Assembly (NCBI GenBank): GCA_902787095.1
Contig: CADAFC010000028.1
Location: 1 to 33,759 of the forward strand
Source of the DNA: an uncultured Bacteroidia bacterium
Lineage (GTDB): Bacteria; Bacteroidota; Bacteroidia; Bacteroidales; F082
Reading direction: 5' to 3'
Length of the DNA stretch: 33,759 nucleotides
Position 1 is the stretch's first letter. Each line of letters starts with the position of its first letter. The notes beneath the pieces are model-generated. The model was not told the origin of the DNA, ran no database searches, and saw only the letters and a program-made list of their open reading frames with translations. Of the stretch, positions 30,004-33,759 are shown piece after piece. A program made the translations under genes and the position numbers.

Positions 30004-30797
30004 TGCTGAAAAAACGTTTTTGCCTCATATTGGCAATATTATTAATAGGTGTGACAGGTTTCGCGCAGAAGATTCCGGCGAGGCCTGTCCCGCCACGTTT
30101 GGTTAACGACTTCGCCGACATATTGTCCGACAGGCAGGAATATGCCTTGGAGACGAAGCTCGTCAACTATAACGACACCACCTCAACACAGATTTGTGTG
30201 GTGACGGTGACGACTCTTGACGGCACGACATCCGATGACTTCGCCTATCAGATCGGCGAGAAATGGGGTGTCGGCACCAAGGACAACAATGGCGTGGTCA
30301 TACTTGTGAAACCCAAGACCGCCGATGAGCTGGGTGATGTCTCGATACAGGTGGGTTACGGCATGGAGCCATACATCACCGATGCGGTGAATTACGTCAT
30401 CAGGACCAAGGAGATGATTCCCGCTTTCAAGGAAGGCGACTATTACACTGGCATCGACAACGCTGTTGACGCCATCATCGGGCTGGCATCGGGTGCCTTC
30501 ACAGCCGAGGAATACGCTGATGAAGACGGCGACGCATTGGGTATTCTGGTGTTATTCTTGGCTATCATGGTTGTCTTTGTGCTAATCAGCGCATCGGGCA
30601 AAGGCAAAGGAGGCCGTAAGAGCAACAGCGGTTTCTGGAGAGGTCTGCTGTGGGGCATACTCTTGTCGGGAGGCAACCGCGGAGGTCATCATGGGGGCGG
30701 TTACAGCGGAGGCTCCTGGGGCGGCGGTCACAGCGGAGGCTTCGGCGGCTTCGGCGGAGGCCACTTCGGAGGCGGTGGCGGAAGTTCTAAGTGGTAA
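30003..30797 (+). CDS. TPM-domain (YgcG-like) membrane protein
   Basis: A 264-residue protein. The signal peptide is about 1-21 (LILAILLIGVTGFAQ), then the TPM domain (about 30-150: VNDFADILSDRQEYALETKL, STQICVVTV, IGEKWGVG, NNGVVILV, VGYGMEPYITD). One membrane helix follows near 179-196 (GILVLFLAIMVVFVLIS). The C terminus is very Gly/His/Ser-rich (SGGFGGFGGGHFGGGGG). TPM domains have been linked to photosystem repair and to phosphatase-like activity, with no firm role for bacterial YgcG. Coupled to lemA. Confidence 0.88.
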   Translation: MLKKRFCLILAILLIGVTGFAQKIPARPVPPRLVNDFADILSDRQEYALETKLVNYNDTTSTQICVVTVTTLDGTTSDDFAYQIGEKWGVGTKDNNGVVILVKPKTADELGDVSIQVGYGMEPYITDAVNYVIRTKEMIPAFKEGDYYTGIDNAVDAIIGLASGAFTAEEYADEDGDALGILVLFLAIMVVFVLISASGKGKGGRKSNSGFWRGLLWGILLSGGNRGGHHGGGYSGGSWGGGHSGGFGGFGGGHFGGGGGSSKW

Positions 30798-30802
30798 ATA
30801 AT

Positions 30803-31483
30803 ATGTCAGTTATGAGCAACGTGATATCAATAAGAAACGGTAGCGTGTTTCAACACGACCGACTGATTTTAAATAATATTAACCTTGAAATCGGCCAAGG
30901 CGAGTTCGTGTATCTTATCGGCCGCAGCGGCTCGGGAAAATCATCGCTGCTCAAGACATTGTACGCCGACCTGCCGGCAAAAAGCGGCATGTTCAGCATA
31001 GCCGGCTTCACCCTCAACGACATCAAGCGCAAAGACATACCCATGCTGAGACGCAAAATAGGCATCGTGTTCCAGGACTTCCAGCTGCTTTATGACAGAA
31101 ACGTGGAGCAAAACCTGTCGTTTGTGCTGAAAGCCACAGGCTGGGACGACGAAACCAAAATCAACAGACGCATCGATGCCGTGCTGCAACTCGTCGGACT
31201 CAAAGGCAAACGCCTATCGATGCCACACCAGCTGTCGGGCGGCGAGCAACAAAGTATCGCCATAGCCAGGGCGTTATTGAACAATCCGAGTGTCATTTTG
31301 GCAGACGAACCTACAGGCAACCTCGACCCAGAGACCACCAACGACATCATGAAACTCCTCACGGAGATATGTGACAACGGCACCACCATCTTGATGGCGA
31401 CACACAACTATAACCTCATTTTGAAATATCCTTCACGTGTGATAAGCTGCGCCGACGGCACTATCAGAGAATCAGCCAAGTAG
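30803..31483 (+). CDS. FtsE-like ABC transporter ATP-binding protein
   Basis: A 226-residue ABC ATPase from ATG 30803 (MSVMSNVISI); ATG 30812 is a second option and 30791 GTG would overlap the TPM gene. Walker A is GRSGSGKSS (40-48), followed by VFQDFQLLYDRNVEQNLSFVL (Q-loop), LSGGEQQSIAIARAL (signature), VILADEPTGNLDP (Walker B) and TATHN-type switch ATHNYNLIL. This is the pattern of FtsE, which with FtsX controls peptidoglycan hydrolases at the septum. No ftsX gene is in the window, so the name rests on sequence alone. It ends 12 bases inside the convergent glycosyltransferase. Confidence 0.8.
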   Translation: MSVMSNVISIRNGSVFQHDRLILNNINLEIGQGEFVYLIGRSGSGKSSLLKTLYADLPAKSGMFSIAGFTLNDIKRKDIPMLRRKIGIVFQDFQLLYDRNVEQNLSFVLKATGWDDETKINRRIDAVLQLVGLKGKRLSMPHQLSGGEQQSIAIARALLNNPSVILADEPTGNLDPETTNDIMKLLTEICDNGTTILMATHNYNLILKYPSRVISCADGTIRESAK

Positions 31484-32599
31484 CTCGACAAGGCGGTCGG
31501 TGGCGCGTGAAGAATTATAGAAAGCATCCATCCTGCTCTTTCTGATAGCAACCTGCTCCTCGACGAAAGGCTTCGTCATGAGGTCAGTGACAACAGTCTT
31601 GATTTCGTCGGCAGTATTCGCCACGACACATAAGTCGTTGATATCCAAGCCCTCAACCATCTTGTCGTTAACCACACAATAACGACCGTTATACAAAGCG
31701 TTCAGCAATTTAAGCTTCAGTCCAGTCGACTGTGTCGTTACCAAAATATTTATATGCGCATTGCGGATAAGCTCCTGCAAATAATCGTCGTCAGGGTTCT
31801 CGACAAGCTCCACATTGGGTTCTGCGGAGGCACATCTCACCAGATGACCCGGAGGGTTCATGCCTGCAATCTTCAGCTTGATATCAGTACCTTTAAACAC
31901 ATTTTTAATAAGGAATTCAGCAGCATTGTAATTCTCCGAAACATCAAGGTTTCCGTGATAAAGCACGAAATCGCCCTGCCCTTCCAAAACATCAACTTTG
32001 TCGAAGCCTGCGTATGCCGGAATCAAGTGCACATTGTCGTAAAAACGCTTGAAATACTCATAATCTTTGTTGGAGATGGCAAAAATACCAGTGGCTTTCG
32101 CCAAAATTGGCTCAAATTCGCGTAGTTTTCGTGCTTCAATCCTCAAAAACACTCGTTTTCTAAGACTTTTCTCAGTGTCGGCCAGATAACGATAGTAATC
32201 GTGTTCGAGATTATGGGCGCGGACAAAAATCTTGCGTCCTTCCATTCTCGGGTCGAGCAAAACACCGCATGTATGCAGCCCTTCAAGAAGAACCGGATAG
32301 TCGTCTTTCAGCAGATTTTGAATCAAATCCTCAGATATTCTTGAAGTTACAATAAAAGGCCTTTTGCTGAAAAGATTGCCTAATGACATGTCACGTTTGT
32401 AATAGTGCGTCTCCACACACAAAGCTTCAAGTCGTTCGGAATGCTCCCTACCGTACTCAAAGCAATGGAAATGCACCTTGAAACCACGCTCCACAAGGGC
32501 TTTAAGCTTGAAAAACACATCTATAACGCCTCCGTAATTCACCGGACACGGAACATCGAAACTTACTATATGTATATGATTATCAGACGTATTTTTCAT
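31472..32599 (-). CDS. Glycosyltransferase (GT4-like, GT-B fold)
   Basis: A 375-residue protein with two Rossmann-like halves. The N-terminal half opens with HIVSFDVPCPVNYGGVIDVFFKLKAL, like many GT4 enzymes (a Gly-rich loop near the N terminus). The C-terminal half contains FVLYHGNLDVSENYNAAEFLI and the donor-site region TTQSTGLKLKLLNALYNGRYCVVN, where G-K-LLNAL replaces the more usual E-G-FG-LxxLEAM. Probably adds sugar to a cell-surface glycan; donor and acceptor unknown. It overlaps the next glycosyltransferase gene by 17 bases and should be in one operon with it. Confidence 0.8.
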   Translation of the reverse strand: MKNTSDNHIHIVSFDVPCPVNYGGVIDVFFKLKALVERGFKVHFHCFEYGREHSERLEALCVETHYYKRDMSLGNLFSKRPFIVTSRISEDLIQNLLKDDYPVLLEGLHTCGVLLDPRMEGRKIFVRAHNLEHDYYRYLADTEKSLRKRVFLRIEARKLREFEPILAKATGIFAISNKDYEYFKRFYDNVHLIPAYAGFDKVDVLEGQGDFVLYHGNLDVSENYNAAEFLIKNVFKGTDIKLKIAGMNPPGHLVRCASAEPNVELVENPDDDYLQELIRNAHINILVTTQSTGLKLKLLNALYNGRYCVVNDKMVEGLDINDLCVVANTADEIKTVVTDLMTKPFVEEQVAIRKSRMDAFYNSSRATDRLVELLG

Positions 32600-33707
32600 A
32601 GATTTTCAGCAGGACAGTCTCTTCGTTCTCCCAACAGAGCTCCTGCGCTGCAAATATAAGATTATTTTTCCATTCAGCCAACTTCTTTTCGTCATTTAAC
32701 GCATTTTTAATTGTGTCGGCGATGGTTTCAGGCTCGTGATTTTCGATAAAAGTGCCTATGTTATAATGAGTTATGATACGTTCAATCTCGGTGAGATGTG
32801 ATGCTATGACAGGCACGCCGGCCTGGATGTAATCGAACAGTTTGTTCGGCAGGCTGAAGCGGTAGTTGAGGTTTGTGTCCTTGTCGAGGGTGAAACCGAG
32901 CTCAGCAAGCTGTGTGATAGCCATCATTTGCTGGTAAGGCATTCGCGGGAAAAACTTCACACGGTCGTCCCAATGGTTTGCTGCGACTTTCTCTTTCAAA
33001 ATCTGGAGCACGTCACCCCCACCGATTATAACCAATTGACAATCAGGCAGATATTCCATCGCATCCACCAGTTCTTCAGAGCCACGGTGGATATTGATAC
33101 CCGAGCCTTGAAGCACTAAAATATGTTTCTGATTGTCGAGTCCGACTTCTTCGCGTGAGGCTGGTGCCGGCAGCATCTTTCTCATAGGAATGTTGCGTAT
33201 GACATGCACTTTTAGTCCGTACTTCTCATGGAAAAGGTCGGCAATCGACTGGCACACGGTTATCATCTCCTCCATCTTCGGCAGGACATAGCCTTCTATG
33301 AGCTTCCAGACGCGTTGTACTCGCGGACGATTCACCAATTCAGGCACTTCCGTGAAATACTCATGGCTGTCGTAAATCAGTTTTACGCCTTTCAGTTTTG
33401 AAACCCAGAAGTTTGGCAAAAGCGTGTCTAAATCGTTGGATAACAAGCAGTTGCAGCGATGAAAAAGCAAAAATAGGAACAATCGGAAATTGAACTCAGC
33501 GTAGAACATCGGTCCTTTCTCGAACAGCAGTTTCATGCGGTGCGATTGATATGGCCGCTCATCCATCGGAGGCGATTTGCGTTGTCGGCGACCCACAAGA
33601 AGCACCTCGAACCCAGCTTTCTGGAGGGTCAGGCACGACTTGTTGACACGCTGGTCAGTCACTAAGTCATTGATTACCGATACGATAACACGTTTCAAAG
33701 TGGTCAA
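32583..33707 (-). CDS. Glycosyltransferase (GT4-like, GT-B fold)
   Basis: A 374-residue GT-B enzyme. N-terminal half: VIVSVINDLVTDQRVNKSCLTLQKAGFEVLLVGR, then LLSNDLDTLLPNFW and LIYDSHEYFTEVPEL. C-terminal half: ILVLQGSGINIHRGSEELVDAM, QLVIIGGGDVLQ, and the donor-binding NYRFSLPNKLFDYIQAGVPVIAS. This last block is the family-typical nucleotide-sugar site. It is the first gene of the pair, with 52 bases upstream in the window and no exact TAnnTTTG box seen. Likely role in surface polysaccharide synthesis. Confidence 0.85.
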   Translation of the reverse strand: MTTLKRVIVSVINDLVTDQRVNKSCLTLQKAGFEVLLVGRRQRKSPPMDERPYQSHRMKLLFEKGPMFYAEFNFRLFLFLLFHRCNCLLSNDLDTLLPNFWVSKLKGVKLIYDSHEYFTEVPELVNRPRVQRVWKLIEGYVLPKMEEMITVCQSIADLFHEKYGLKVHVIRNIPMRKMLPAPASREEVGLDNQKHILVLQGSGINIHRGSEELVDAMEYLPDCQLVIIGGGDVLQILKEKVAANHWDDRVKFFPRMPYQQMMAITQLAELGFTLDKDTNLNYRFSLPNKLFDYIQAGVPVIASHLTEIERIITHYNIGTFIENHEPETIADTIKNALNDEKKLAEWKNNLIFAAQELCWENEETVLLKIYEKYV

Positions 33708-33759
33708 ATTTTCAAGCTATAAAATTAAGGATTTTTCCGTTGTCGTTTGACAAATTTTG

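Overview
The window looks like a piece of a Bacteroidales (Bacteroidetes) chromosome, probably from an uncultured gut- or rumen-type lineage. The signs are a DUF4290 gene beside murA, a fused SecDF, an OmpA/PD40 envelope protein of the PorE type, a secreted protein with a type IX secretion (T9SS) C-terminal sorting domain, a split three-gene Hip module, DUF3791/DUF3990 genes, and repeated -7 promoter boxes of the Bacteroidetes form TAnnTTTG. Most genes have no clear Shine-Dalgarno sequence.

Layout: 1-16318 is core genome on the + strand. It holds the 3' end of a UvrD/PcrA helicase, DUF4290, murA, grpE-dnaJ, an ABC exporter pair (ATPase and permease), secDF, the OmpA/PD40 lipoprotein, purM, prfA and pyrF. 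Several genes overlap as TAATG or ATGA, so operons are likely. 16315-27239 is all on the - strand: a thioesterase, a T9SS-sorted Omp28-like protein, ilvE, then an accessory island (about 19745-25951) and a SAM methyltransferase. 27457-31483 returns to + (htpG, lemA, a TPM-domain protein, ftsE-like). 31472-33707 is - (two glycosyltransferases).

The accessory island is the most interesting stretch. It carries a HipB/HipS/HipT-like tripartite module whose kinase is frameshifted between its two catalytic motifs, a truncated and an intact RhuM-family gene that share an in-gene palindrome, and a DUF3791-DUF3990 cassette in which the middle of the putative ADP-ribosyltransferase gene is deleted. In the hip and DUF3990 loci the candidate effector is broken while its small partners stay open. 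The island also holds a lipoprotein operon preceded by a strongly structured, promoter- and terminator-bounded transcript that I cannot assign to a known RNA family.

Outside the island the most unusual protein feature is a C-terminal domain on the OmpA/PD40 lipoprotein. It reads like a retropepsin-type aspartic protease fold that has lost its DTG catalytic motif. Two copies of a long inverted-end intergenic repeat and several short dispersed palindromes, one read in frame inside the methyltransferase, are also present. All calls come from reading the sequence; no database search was possible.
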